Shown: piece after piece, positions 1 through 5,970 of the stretch
How positions within the stretch are numbered: the first letter of the stretch is position 1
Layout: every line of letters begins with the position of its first letter
Assembly: GCA_024641625.1 (NCBI GenBank)
Contig: JAHECQ010000222.1
Coordinates: forward strand, 1-6,590
DNA from: Acidimicrobiales bacterium
GTDB taxonomy: Bacteria > Actinomycetota > Acidimicrobiia > Acidimicrobiales > SZUA-35
Direction: 5' to 3'
DNA: 6,590 bases
Made by a program: the position numbers and the translations under genes
The notes under the pieces: model-generated
Databases searched by the model: none
What the model was told of the DNA's origin: nothing
Seen by the model: the letters and a program-made list of their open reading frames with translations, nothing else

Positions 1-526
1 CATCGAGCAGCACGATGGCCAACGTCGCACCGATCGGATCGATCACGATGGCCTCCCACCGCAACACCGAGGCCGACGGGTCGCGGGGACGGGCGAGATG
101 CAGCAGCGGAATGATCACGGTGGGTCCGGAAACGACGAGGATGGAGCCGATCAGAGCGGCGACGGCACGGCGAACGTCGAACAGCAGCCACACCGCCACA
201 CTGGCTGTGACCCACGTGACCAAGGCGCCAACCGTGACGAGCCGCAACACCACCGACCGACCCCGTATCAACCGGTCGAATCGAAGGGTCAGCCCCCCCT
301 CGAACAACAGGAGCCCGACGGCAAAGCCCACCGCGGGAAACAGCGCCGGACCGAGATCAGCGGCGGGATCGATCGCTCCGGTCAGCGGACCGACGACGAT
401 GCCGCTGATCAACAGAACCAACACCGAGGGCAAGCGCAATGCACTGGCCAACCACTGCCCGACAACACCAAGGGTGAGGATCACCGCAATGGTCGTCGAG
501 ATGGCCGAGCTGGACGCGAGGATCAC
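1..526 (-). CDS. Cation:proton antiporter, CPA1/NhaP-type (N-terminal part, cut by window edge)
   Basis: An integral membrane Na+(K+)/H+ exchanger is predicted. The 175 residues present are almost wholly hydrophobic and carry family signatures in order: a first helix ending in GQWLASALRLP (23-33), then LLISGIVVGPLTG (38-50), LLLFEGGLTLRF (72-83), SGPTVIIPLL (133-142) and WEAIVIDPIGA (157-167). D163 sits where CPA proteins carry the ion-binding acidic residue; the preceding residue is Ile rather than the Asn of the classic ND pair. The chosen start is GTG at 526-524, because GGGAGG (537-532) lies 5 nt upstream; an adjacent GTG at 529 and another at 544 are also in frame. The reading frame was translated by hand from the minus strand through to base 1, without a stop. 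Family members usually exceed 400 residues, so more than half is missing and any C-terminal TrkA-type domain cannot be judged. It is divergent from the dehydrogenase gene. The family call is firm; ion specificity is unknown. Confidence 0.9.
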   Translation of the reverse strand, partial: MILASSSAISTTIAVILTLGVVGQWLASALRLPSVLVLLISGIVVGPLTGAIDPAADLGPALFPAVGFAVGLLLFEGGLTLRFDRLIRGRSVVLRLVTVGALVTWVTASVAVWLLFDVRRAVAALIGSILVVSGPTVIIPLLHLARPRDPSASVLRWEAIVIDPIGATLAIVLLD

Positions 527-722
527 CACAACCTCCCGGGACACGACGAGCGGTTCGGAGATCGGCCCGCAAACGAAGAGGAGAGAACGACATCGCCTGG
601 CATGTCATGGCAGTGTGGCACAACTGGACCGGCAAAGGGCTGCTCATCCGGGCTAAGGTCCGCGACATCGGCCCGGAGGATTCGGGCCGTCCCACTCGAC
701 CCAAAATCCTCGGAGTCACACC
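527..722. promoter_or_regulatory. Divergent intergenic region (antiporter / alcohol dehydrogenase)
   Basis: This 196-bp gap separates two divergently transcribed genes and should hold both promoters. On the plus strand TAAGGT (654-659) fits the actinobacterial TAnnnT -10 pattern and would start transcription near 665-667; no TTGACA-like -35 is seen at normal spacing. On the minus strand a TTGCCG/TGCCAT pair about 17 nt apart (roughly 640-611) is only a weak sigma-70-like match. A ribosome-binding site GGAG (712-715) lies 7 nt before the dehydrogenase ATG. I see no convincing coding sequence here: the open frames that cross it are antisense shadows of the neighbouring genes. Confidence 0.5.
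669..689. repeat. 7-bp inverted repeat in the alcohol dehydrogenase leader
   Basis: Arms CGGCCCG (669-675) and CGGGCCG (683-689) are perfect inverted copies around a 7-nt spacer, 33 nt before the ATG at 723. If TAAGGT at 654-659 is the -10 element, the repeat begins almost at the transcription start, where a repressor operator or a leader hairpin would be placed. GC-rich repeats of this size can arise by chance in such DNA, so the regulatory role is a guess. Confidence 0.4.
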
Positions 723-1814
723 ATGAAGGCGAGAGCTGCACTCTTCCGCGAGATCGGCGGCGAACTCAGTATCGAAGAGATCGACGTCGACGACCCGGCC
801 CCCAACGAGGTCCGAGTCCGGACCGTCGCCTGCGGTGTCTGCCACAGTGATCTGCATTTCATGCAGGGCTCCATTGCCGGACCGTTGCCGACGATTCCGG
901 GTCATGAGCCTGCGGGCATCGTCGAGGCCGTCGGATCGTCGGTCACTTCGGTCGAGCCCGGTGACCATGTCATCGCCTGCACGTCGATTTTCTGCGGCTC
1001 GTGCAACGAGTGCATGAAGGGTTGGCCCCACCTCTGCTCGAACCGTCGGGCATGCCGACGACCCCGTGGCGCCGCCCCACGCCTGTCCCAGCACGGCGTG
1101 GGCATCGATCAGTTCTCCGATCTGTCGGGCTTCGCCGAGGTGATGCTTCTTCACGAGCGGGCGGTGGTGAAGATCGACAAGGACATTCCCTTCGACCGTG
1201 CTGCCCTGGTCGGGTGTGGGGTCACCACCGGGGTCGGCGCCGCCCTCAACACCGCCAGGGTCGCGCCGGGCTCGACCGTCGCCGTCTTCGGGTGCGGGGG
1301 AGTGGGCAACTCGGTCATCCAGGGCGCCCGCATCGCCGGCGCCCGCCAGATCATCGCCATCGACATCGTGCCGAAGAAGCTCGAGACGGCTCGGCACTTC
1401 GGCGCGACCGATGTGGTGCTCTCGACCGACGAGGACCCGGTCAAGGCCATCAAGCGCCTCAGCAAGGGCGGCGTCGACTACGCCTTCGACGCCGTCGGGA
1501 ACGCCAACTTGTCGGCCCAGTGTCTCTACGCGCTCGCCCCTCGTGGTCTGGCGGTGATCGTCGGGGCGATTCCCTCCGGACAACTCCTCAATCTGATGCC
1601 CGGCCACTTCTACGTCGAGAAGATGCTCACCGGTTCGATCATGGGCTCGAATCGTTTCCACATCGAGGCTCCGCAGTACCTCGACCTCTACCGACAGGGA
1701 CGGCTCGACCTCGACGCCATGGTGAGCGCCCACGTGACGCTCGACCACATCGACGATGCCCTCCATGCCATGGAAGCAGGCGAGGTGACCCGCTCGGTCA
1801 TCATGTTCGACTGA
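723..1814 (+). CDS. Zinc-dependent alcohol dehydrogenase (medium-chain, NAD-linked, AdhC-like)
   Basis: This is a 363-residue cytosolic medium-chain dehydrogenase, predicted to interconvert alcohols and aldehydes with NAD(H). The N-terminal GroES-like domain contains GVCHSD with catalytic-zinc ligand C40, GHEPAG with H61-E62, and the third ligand C165 in LVGCGVTTG (162-170). The structural-zinc lobe has C91, C94, C97 and C105 in the usual CxxCxxCx7C spacing, followed by the RRACRRPRGAAPRLS stretch typical of one actinobacterial subgroup. The Rossmann fold shows GCGGVG (190-195), with D214 at the end of the second strand favouring NAD over NADP. All expected metal ligands are present and the length is normal, so it should be active. 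The start is supported by GGAG 7 nt upstream. The gene ends one base from the convergent amidohydrolase. It is not the NDMA/mycofactocin-type dehydrogenase as I recall that family, and its substrate cannot be told from sequence. Confidence 0.93.
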   Translation: MKARAALFREIGGELSIEEIDVDDPAPNEVRVRTVACGVCHSDLHFMQGSIAGPLPTIPGHEPAGIVEAVGSSVTSVEPGDHVIACTSIFCGSCNECMKGWPHLCSNRRACRRPRGAAPRLSQHGVGIDQFSDLSGFAEVMLLHERAVVKIDKDIPFDRAALVGCGVTTGVGAALNTARVAPGSTVAVFGCGGVGNSVIQGARIAGARQIIAIDIVPKKLETARHFGATDVVLSTDEDPVKAIKRLSKGGVDYAFDAVGNANLSAQCLYALAPRGLAVIVGAIPSGQLLNLMPGHFYVEKMLTGSIMGSNRFHIEAPQYLDLYRQGRLDLDAMVSAHVTLDHIDDALHAMEAGEVTRSVIMFD

Positions 1815-1819
1815 GTCAG
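1811..1819. other. Convergent stop codons within a 9-bp palindrome
   Basis: CTGAGTCAG reads the same on both strands apart from its central base. The plus-strand TGA (1812-1814) ends the alcohol dehydrogenase, and the minus-strand TGA (complement of 1816-1818) ends the amidohydrolase. One base separates the two genes, and no hairpin-plus-T-tract terminator is present, so the two transcripts probably run into each other. Confidence 0.8.
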
Positions 1820-2670
1820 CGGGACCCGGGCGCCCATCGATAGATGCGCTCGAGTGTGCCCCCCATCAGCAACGCCCGTTCAGCGGAGTCGAGTCGATCG
1901 GCCAGATACCGGCTCTGGGTGAACGCCTCGACGCCGTCGGCATAGGTGATCAGCTCCGTTGCCCTCGTCCAATCGGTGCCCCACAGACACCGTTCCACCC
2001 CGTAGGCGTCGAGCAGCTGTCCAACGGCATCCCAGATGTCGTCGAACGGTGCGCCCTGGCGGGACAACGTGCAGGCGCCGGTGATCTTGATGGCCACGTT
2101 TTCCGAGCGGGCGAGTTCCAGCACCGCTGGGAGTGACTTGAACGGCTCGGCAGGAACCGGGGGTTCGAAGGGCTGTTGGATGCCCAGATGGTCGATGACG
2201 AACTGGCACTCGGGATGTTGCGCAGCAAGACGTCCCATCATGTCCAGACGCCCCCAGGCCAGCACGTTCACCGGCAACCCATTGACCGCGGCCGCTCGGG
2301 CCACTCGGGAGAGCCCCTCCTCGTCGGGTTCGGGGTTCATCCGCGCCGCAATCATCAGCCGTACGCCGACGGCGCCGGGCGTCTCGGCCCACTCATCGAC
2401 CACCTGAGCGACATCCGGGTCGGCGGGGTCCACCGGCTTGATCACCGCAAACCGATCGGGGTGCCCCGCATAGGCCTCGAGCGCATAGCTCGCATCGAAT
2501 CGGTACATGGCATAAGGGGACACCAACAGGGCTCCGTCGACCCCCACCGCATCCATCGCCGCCACCATGTCGTCCCCGGTGACTTCGGGTGGCCCATGCA
2601 ACGGACCGACCCAGGGACGCCCTGGATGATCGCGTTCGTAGGCATGGACCTGGGCATCGATGATCGGCAT
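1816..2670 (-). CDS. Amidohydrolase-family TIM-barrel hydrolase (Amidohydro_2 type)
   Basis: This 284-residue cytosolic protein resembles the COG3618/amidohydrolase-2 group, which includes 2-pyrone-4,6-dicarboxylate lactonase-like enzymes and decarboxylases. Visible motifs are IIDAQVHAYE (3-12) at the first barrel strand, GVRL (102-105), FVIDHLG (157-163) with candidate ligand H161, VAIKITG (192-198) with K195, and WGTDW (230-234) with the probable catalytic acid D233. The usual HxH of strand 1 is QxH here (Q7, H9), a variant seen in part of this family, so metal binding may differ from classic members. The length is normal and there is no signal peptide. The ATG at 2670-2668 has no Shine-Dalgarno sequence but lies 6 nt after a -10-like TAGGTT, suggesting a leaderless mRNA. 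It is convergent with the dehydrogenase and divergent from the CoA transferase. The fold is clear; lactonase, decarboxylase or other hydrolase activity cannot be separated. Confidence 0.87.
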   Translation of the reverse strand: MPIIDAQVHAYERDHPGRPWVGPLHGPPEVTGDDMVAAMDAVGVDGALLVSPYAMYRFDASYALEAYAGHPDRFAVIKPVDPADPDVAQVVDEWAETPGAVGVRLMIAARMNPEPDEEGLSRVARAAAVNGLPVNVLAWGRLDMMGRLAAQHPECQFVIDHLGIQQPFEPPVPAEPFKSLPAVLELARSENVAIKITGACTLSRQGAPFDDIWDAVGQLLDAYGVERCLWGTDWTRATELITYADGVEAFTQSRYLADRLDSAERALLMGGTLERIYRWAPGSR

Positions 2671-2676
2671 GAACCG

Positions 2677-2682
2677 AACCTA
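2677..2682 (-). promoter_or_regulatory. Leaderless -10 element for the amidohydrolase
   Basis: On the minus strand TAGGTT (2682-2677) is followed by 6 nt and then the ATG at 2670. This spacing places the transcription start on the first base of the start codon. No ribosome-binding site lies in between. A position 17 nt upstream (2705-2700, GGCATC) does not resemble a -35 box. Confidence 0.6.
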
Positions 2683-2747
2683 GTGCCGAACGCCGCGGTG
2701 ATGCCCGCTCCAGCGGGTTCCGGCAGCCACTCGGCAGATCGCTGACC

Positions 2748-2753
2748 TAGGCT
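2748..2753 (+). promoter_or_regulatory. Leaderless -10 element for the CoA transferase
   Basis: TAGGCT is followed by 6 nt and then the GTG at 2760. It mirrors the TAGGTT on the other strand of the same 89-bp gap. There is no Shine-Dalgarno sequence before the GTG. The -35 position (2725-2730, AGCCAC) is not recognisable. Confidence 0.6.
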
Positions 2754-2759
2754 CGCACC

Positions 2760-4166
2760 GTGCACGACGCGCTGAAGACGATATGGGGGGCTGCGGGCGG
2801 TACCGCAACGGACTTGCCCGAGATGGTGCTGACCGGCTCGGGAGCGCTCAGCTCGGTGTTCGCCGTCAACGATCTGGCGCTCGCGTCGATCGGTGCCGCC
2901 TCCGCCGCGGCGCTCGAATACCGGACTTCCTGCTCGATTGCGGATGCGTCCGCCGATCGGCGACGGAGAACCGTCACCCTCCACCGAGACCGCGTGACTC
3001 GTTGGTTCGCCTCGACGATCGATCCGATCGGCTGGAAGCTACCCGCTGCCTGGGACGAGATCGCCGGCGACTATCGGTGCGCCGATGGCTGGATACGGCT
3101 CCACACCAACGCGCCGCATCATCGAGCGGCGGCACTCGGCGTGCTGGCGCTGGTCGATCAGACGGCCCCGACGAGGACAACCGTGGCTTCCGCGGTTTCC
3201 GAGTGGGCCGGGGACGAGCTCGAGACCGCCATCGTGGCCGCAGGAGGATGTGCGGCCCGCATGCGTTCGGTGGCCGATTGGCAGGTGCATCCCCAGGGGC
3301 GCAGTGTGGCAGCCGAGCCGTTGATGCATCGGGCGCGCACGACCCGAGTCGATGGGATCGCGCCCGTCCCGGGCACGCCCGGGAAACCGCTGCGCGGCGT
3401 GAAGGTCCTCGACCTCACCCGTGTCCTGGCCGGACCCGTCGCCAGTCGTTGGCTGGCCGGCCTCGGCGCCGAGGTGTTGCGCATCGATCCGCCACACTGG
3501 GAGGAGCCGGCGATCGTTCCCGAGATGACGCTGGGAAAGCGCACCGCCCGCCTCGACCTCACCGATCCATCCGGTCTCGACCGGCTCCGGCAGCTGTTGA
3601 CCGGGGCCGATGTGCTGCTCCACGGCTATCGACCGGGCGCGCTGGACCGGTTGGGCTTCGACGACATCAGCCGGGATGATCTCCGACCGGGCTTGATCGA
3701 CGTGTCGCTCGATGCTTACGGATGGACGGGCCCATGGGCAGGGCGACGCGGGTTCGACAGTCTGGTCCAGATGAGCAGCGGCATCGCCGAAGCAGGGATG
3801 GTTGCCGCTGGGGCCGACGTCCCCCGGCCACTGCCGGTGCAGGCACTCGACCACGCGACGGGCTATCTCCTGGCGACCGCGGCGCTCCGGGGGCTCACCG
3901 ATCGGACACGAGATGGACGGGGCACACGAGCACGAGTCTCACTGGCCAGAACTGCAGCGCTCCTCATCGACATGGCAAGCCCCGACTCGACCGGCACACC
4001 ACCCACGATCACCGATGACGATTACGCACCGACCATCGAGCACACCGACTGGGGACCGGCCCGTCGACTTCGACCGCCGGCCCAGCCGGGCGACACGACA
4101 CTGCATTGGGCGCTGCCGGCCAACCGCCTGGGGTCTCATCGACCGGAATGGACAGCAATCCCATGA
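2760..4166 (+). CDS. Family III (CaiB/BaiF) CoA transferase, two-part architecture
   Basis: A 468-residue cytosolic enzyme predicted to move CoA between carboxylic acids. Residues 211-243 carry the family opening LRGVKVLDLTRVLAGP and LGAEVLRID, then GKRTARLDL (259-267) and LLHGYRPGALDRLG (286-299). RRGFDSLVQ (329-337) supplies D333, which aligns with the aspartate that forms the acyl-enzyme in formyl-CoA transferase. Residues 104-200, with DYRCADGWI and WQVHPQGRSVAAEPL, look like the segment that normally follows the catalytic core. The C-terminal-type piece therefore comes first and the N-terminal/catalytic piece second. Residues 36-86 also resemble 362-408, suggesting an incomplete internal duplication. 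The tail WGPARRLRPP (431-440) appears complete. The start is GTG at 2760, leaderless in type; an upstream TAG at 2748 sets a limit in that frame. The stop overlaps the lipoprotein start. The substrate is unknown and the function is confident only at family level. Confidence 0.85.
   Translation: MHDALKTIWGAAGGTATDLPEMVLTGSGALSSVFAVNDLALASIGAASAAALEYRTSCSIADASADRRRRTVTLHRDRVTRWFASTIDPIGWKLPAAWDEIAGDYRCADGWIRLHTNAPHHRAAALGVLALVDQTAPTRTTVASAVSEWAGDELETAIVAAGGCAARMRSVADWQVHPQGRSVAAEPLMHRARTTRVDGIAPVPGTPGKPLRGVKVLDLTRVLAGPVASRWLAGLGAEVLRIDPPHWEEPAIVPEMTLGKRTARLDLTDPSGLDRLRQLLTGADVLLHGYRPGALDRLGFDDISRDDLRPGLIDVSLDAYGWTGPWAGRRGFDSLVQMSSGIAEAGMVAAGADVPRPLPVQALDHATGYLLATAALRGLTDRTRDGRGTRARVSLARTAALLIDMASPDSTGTPPTITDDDYAPTIEHTDWGPARRLRPPAQPGDTTLHWALPANRLGSHRPEWTAIP
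4163..4166 (+). other. ATGA stop/start overlap (translational coupling)
   Basis: The TGA ending the CoA transferase (4164-4166) shares three bases with the ATG of the lipoprotein (4163-4165). The lipoprotein has no clear Shine-Dalgarno sequence of its own, so it is probably translated by ribosomes that have just finished the upstream gene. Confidence 0.7.
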
Positions 4167-4957
4167 CGACTCCCAACCTCGGCCTCCGCGCGCTGCTCGT
4201 CGTTGTCGTGGCCCTCGCGGTCGTTGCCTGCGGCAACGGTTCCGATGATGCCAGCGACGGCGGGGGAGCAGGATCGACCCAGCCCGCGGTTTCCCCCTCA
4301 TCGGTGACCTCGGCCCCGGCATCGTCGAGCGCACCGGCAAGCACCGGTCCGGCCAATGGATCCACCATCGGGACACCAACGTCGAGCGAGGTAGCCATTT
4401 GGCCGGCGTCCGGCGTGGTCTTCTCGACGCCCGAGGACGCCGCCCTGGATTTTCTGACCAACGGGCTCGGTCTCGGCGGAGTCGACCGGGGCATGCTGGG
4501 CGAGTTCCAACAGGGCGACAGCCGCAGTGGCGAGCTGGAGGTGCTCTTCCGCGGCGAGGACGGTTCGACCGCTCGCATCGCTCGCAGTCTTCTGCTGCTG
4601 CGCCGACTCGGACCCGACAACGGCTGGTTCGTGCTGGCTGCGGTCAACGACCATGCGAGTATCACCGATCCGGTGGCCATGGACGAGGTGACGGCCGGAC
4701 CGTTGGCCGTCAGCGGTCAAGCTCGCGGGTTCGAGGGATCGGTCACGATTTCGGCCGGCGTCGCGGGCTCGAACCAGATCATCGATCAGGTGGTGACCCA
4801 GGCGGGTTCCCTGGCCGATGCCGAGCCGTTCGCTGTCACTCTCGACCTGTCGACGGTCACCCCCGACACCGTGGTGATGCTGCTTGTCCGCGGCTCGACC
4901 GGACTCGAGTCCGACCCTGGTGACTTCGGTGCCATCGCCGTGCGCGTCGTTTCCTGA
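4163..4957 (+). CDS. Secreted lipoprotein with C-terminal Gmad2-like (immunoglobulin-like) domain
   Basis: This 264-residue protein is predicted to be anchored to the outer face of the cytoplasmic membrane. A short N-terminus (MTTPNLGLRA) precedes a hydrophobic stretch LLVVVVALAVVA (11-22) and a lipobox VVAC with C23 as the lipidated cysteine. A Ser/Ala/Pro/Gly/Thr-rich linker follows (24-78). Residues 85-165 form a folded module containing GEFQQGDSRSGELEV (113-127), a pattern I associate with actinobacterial lipoproteins. Residues 180-263 (LAVSGQARGFEGSVTIS, EPFAVTLDLS) resemble Gmad2, the Ig-like domain first noted in spore-germination proteins. The chosen ATG overlaps the CoA-transferase stop as ATGA, so translation is probably coupled. 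An in-frame ATG at 4148 (adding MDSNP) and one at 4106 are alternatives; the latter would leave too long a stretch before the signal. No enzymatic motif is visible; a structural, binding or envelope role is possible. Confidence 0.82.
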   Translation: MTTPNLGLRALLVVVVALAVVACGNGSDDASDGGGAGSTQPAVSPSSVTSAPASSSAPASTGPANGSTIGTPTSSEVAIWPASGVVFSTPEDAALDFLTNGLGLGGVDRGMLGEFQQGDSRSGELEVLFRGEDGSTARIARSLLLLRRLGPDNGWFVLAAVNDHASITDPVAMDEVTAGPLAVSGQARGFEGSVTISAGVAGSNQIIDQVVTQAGSLADAEPFAVTLDLSTVTPDTVVMLLVRGSTGLESDPGDFGAIAVRVVS

Positions 4958-4977
4958 GGTTTCGTCACGACGCGCGA

Positions 4978-5901
4978 TCAGAGCGTGCGGGCACCCACTC
5001 TTGGAATCTCGATCGGGGTGCCGGGCTCGGCCGGTGTGGGCGGATGGCCGGCGATGGTCACACGTTCCATGGAACGCCGATCCGGGAAGTAGTCCTTCGG
5101 GGCGTAGTGTTGCACCGAGCGGTTGTCCCAGACCACCACCATGTTCGGCTCCCATCGGACCCGCAGCTGGTATTCGGGCTGCAGCACCCGATTGCGGAGG
5201 TAATCCAGCAGCATGCGGCTCTCCTCTTCGGGGAGCTCGTTGATGTGGGTGGTGAAGTGCCAGTTCACGAACAGGACCTTCCGCCCCGACTCGGGGTGCA
5301 CACAGACCACCGGATGGCTGGGGTTCGGTATCTCGAGCTCGATCTGGTGAATGATCGGCAGCATCGAAGGGTCGGCCAGGAATCGGTTCCGGAAGCGGCC
5401 GAAGCCGTGGACCGCGGTCAGGCCGGCGATGTGGTCCTTCATTCGCGAACTCAATCCGTCGTACGCTGCCGTCATGCTGGCGAACATCGTGTCGCCGCCC
5501 AGTTCGGGGAGGACCTTCGAACGCAGCACAGTGGCCAGCGGCGGAGCGGGCCGGTAGGTCTCGTCGCTGTGCCAGATGTCAGTGAGCGGGTCGGGCTGCT
5601 CCTTGTTGGTGTCGAGCACCATCAGTTCGGGCAGGCCTTCGCGTTTGATCCGGGCGAAGTGGTGAACCAGCAGCTCACCGAACCGGGAGCCGAAGGCGAC
5701 CTGGTCCTCGGTCGTGAGGTGTTGGTCCTTGAACACCAGGACCTGGTGATCGACGAATGCCTGGCGGATGACGGCGAACGCGTTGTCATCGAGGTGGGCG
5801 AGGTCGACGCCCCGCATCTCGGCGCCGCAGACCGGACCGAGCCGGTGGGTGACGATGCCTGTGGCCTCCGCACTTCGGATCACTCGATCTTCGATGGTCA
5901 T
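4978..5901 (-). CDS. TauD/TfdA-family Fe(II)/2-oxoglutarate-dependent dioxygenase
   Basis: A 307-residue cytosolic non-haem iron oxygenase that would couple decarboxylation of 2-oxoglutarate to hydroxylation of a small substrate. The metal triad is present: H111 and D113 in IWHSDETY, and distal H265 in RSVQHYA. R276 and R280 lie 11 and 15 residues after H265, the same spacing as the 2-oxoglutarate- and substrate-carboxylate/sulfonate-binding arginines of E. coli TauD (H255, R266, R270). GGDTMFASMTAAYDGLS (135-151) is another family block. The start is ATG at 5901-5899, supported by AAGGGG just upstream; the frame is open further upstream but that extension is arginine/serine-rich and overlaps the next gene. 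The length is normal. The gene lies 59 bp after the ferritin-like gene on the same strand. Taurine, alkylsulfate, aryloxyacid or another substrate cannot be told apart, so no symbol is given. Confidence 0.92.
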   Translation of the reverse strand: MTIEDRVIRSAEATGIVTHRLGPVCGAEMRGVDLAHLDDNAFAVIRQAFVDHQVLVFKDQHLTTEDQVAFGSRFGELLVHHFARIKREGLPELMVLDTNKEQPDPLTDIWHSDETYRPAPPLATVLRSKVLPELGGDTMFASMTAAYDGLSSRMKDHIAGLTAVHGFGRFRNRFLADPSMLPIIHQIELEIPNPSHPVVCVHPESGRKVLFVNWHFTTHINELPEEESRMLLDYLRNRVLQPEYQLRVRWEPNMVVVWDNRSVQHYAPKDYFPDRRSMERVTIAGHPPTPAEPGTPIEIPRVGARTL

Positions 5902-5953
5902 CTGGTCCCCTTGGCTTGGCTGACGAGTGCTGGACGCTTCCGACCTACCTCGA

Positions 5954-5970
5954 GGCCGGCTCAGCCGGCC
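5954..5970 (-). repeat. Short hairpin spanning the ferritin-like stop codon
   Basis: GGCCGGC (5954-5960) and GCCGGCC (5964-5970) are perfect 7-bp inverted arms around a 3-nt loop, which is exactly the stop codon (TCA here, TGA on the minus strand). No T-tract follows on the minus strand, so it is not a standard intrinsic terminator. It could slow decay or attenuate read-through into the dioxygenase gene, or be chance in GC-rich DNA. Confidence 0.45.

Noticed and set aside
15..850. Two overlapping plus-strand open frames at the left edge
   Set aside because: Their products are Arg/Thr/Ser- or Gln/Arg/Asp-rich without any motif; the opposite strand encodes a clear NhaP-type antiporter in this span.
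357..1766. Minus-strand open frame of 469 codons across the antiporter start and the alcohol dehydrogenase
   Set aside because: It is antisense to a dehydrogenase with all zinc and NAD motifs intact, has no recognisable domain and is rich in Gly/Arg/Asp, as GC-driven shadow frames are.
1001..1843. Plus-strand frame of 280 codons inside the alcohol dehydrogenase
   Set aside because: It is an alternate frame of the real gene, very rich in arginine and without any family pattern.
3039..3854. Minus-strand frame of 271 codons opposite the CoA transferase
   Set aside because: Antisense shadow; its codons follow the CoA transferase's third-position GC bias and no domain is seen.
4958..4977. Bidirectional terminator between the lipoprotein and dioxygenase genes
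   Set aside because: Only 20 bp are present, with no stem beyond 4 bp and no T-tract.
4298..5155. Minus-strand frame of 285 codons opposite the lipoprotein
   Set aside because: It overlaps two well-supported genes and has a low-complexity composition; the lipoprotein has a clear signal peptide and lipobox.
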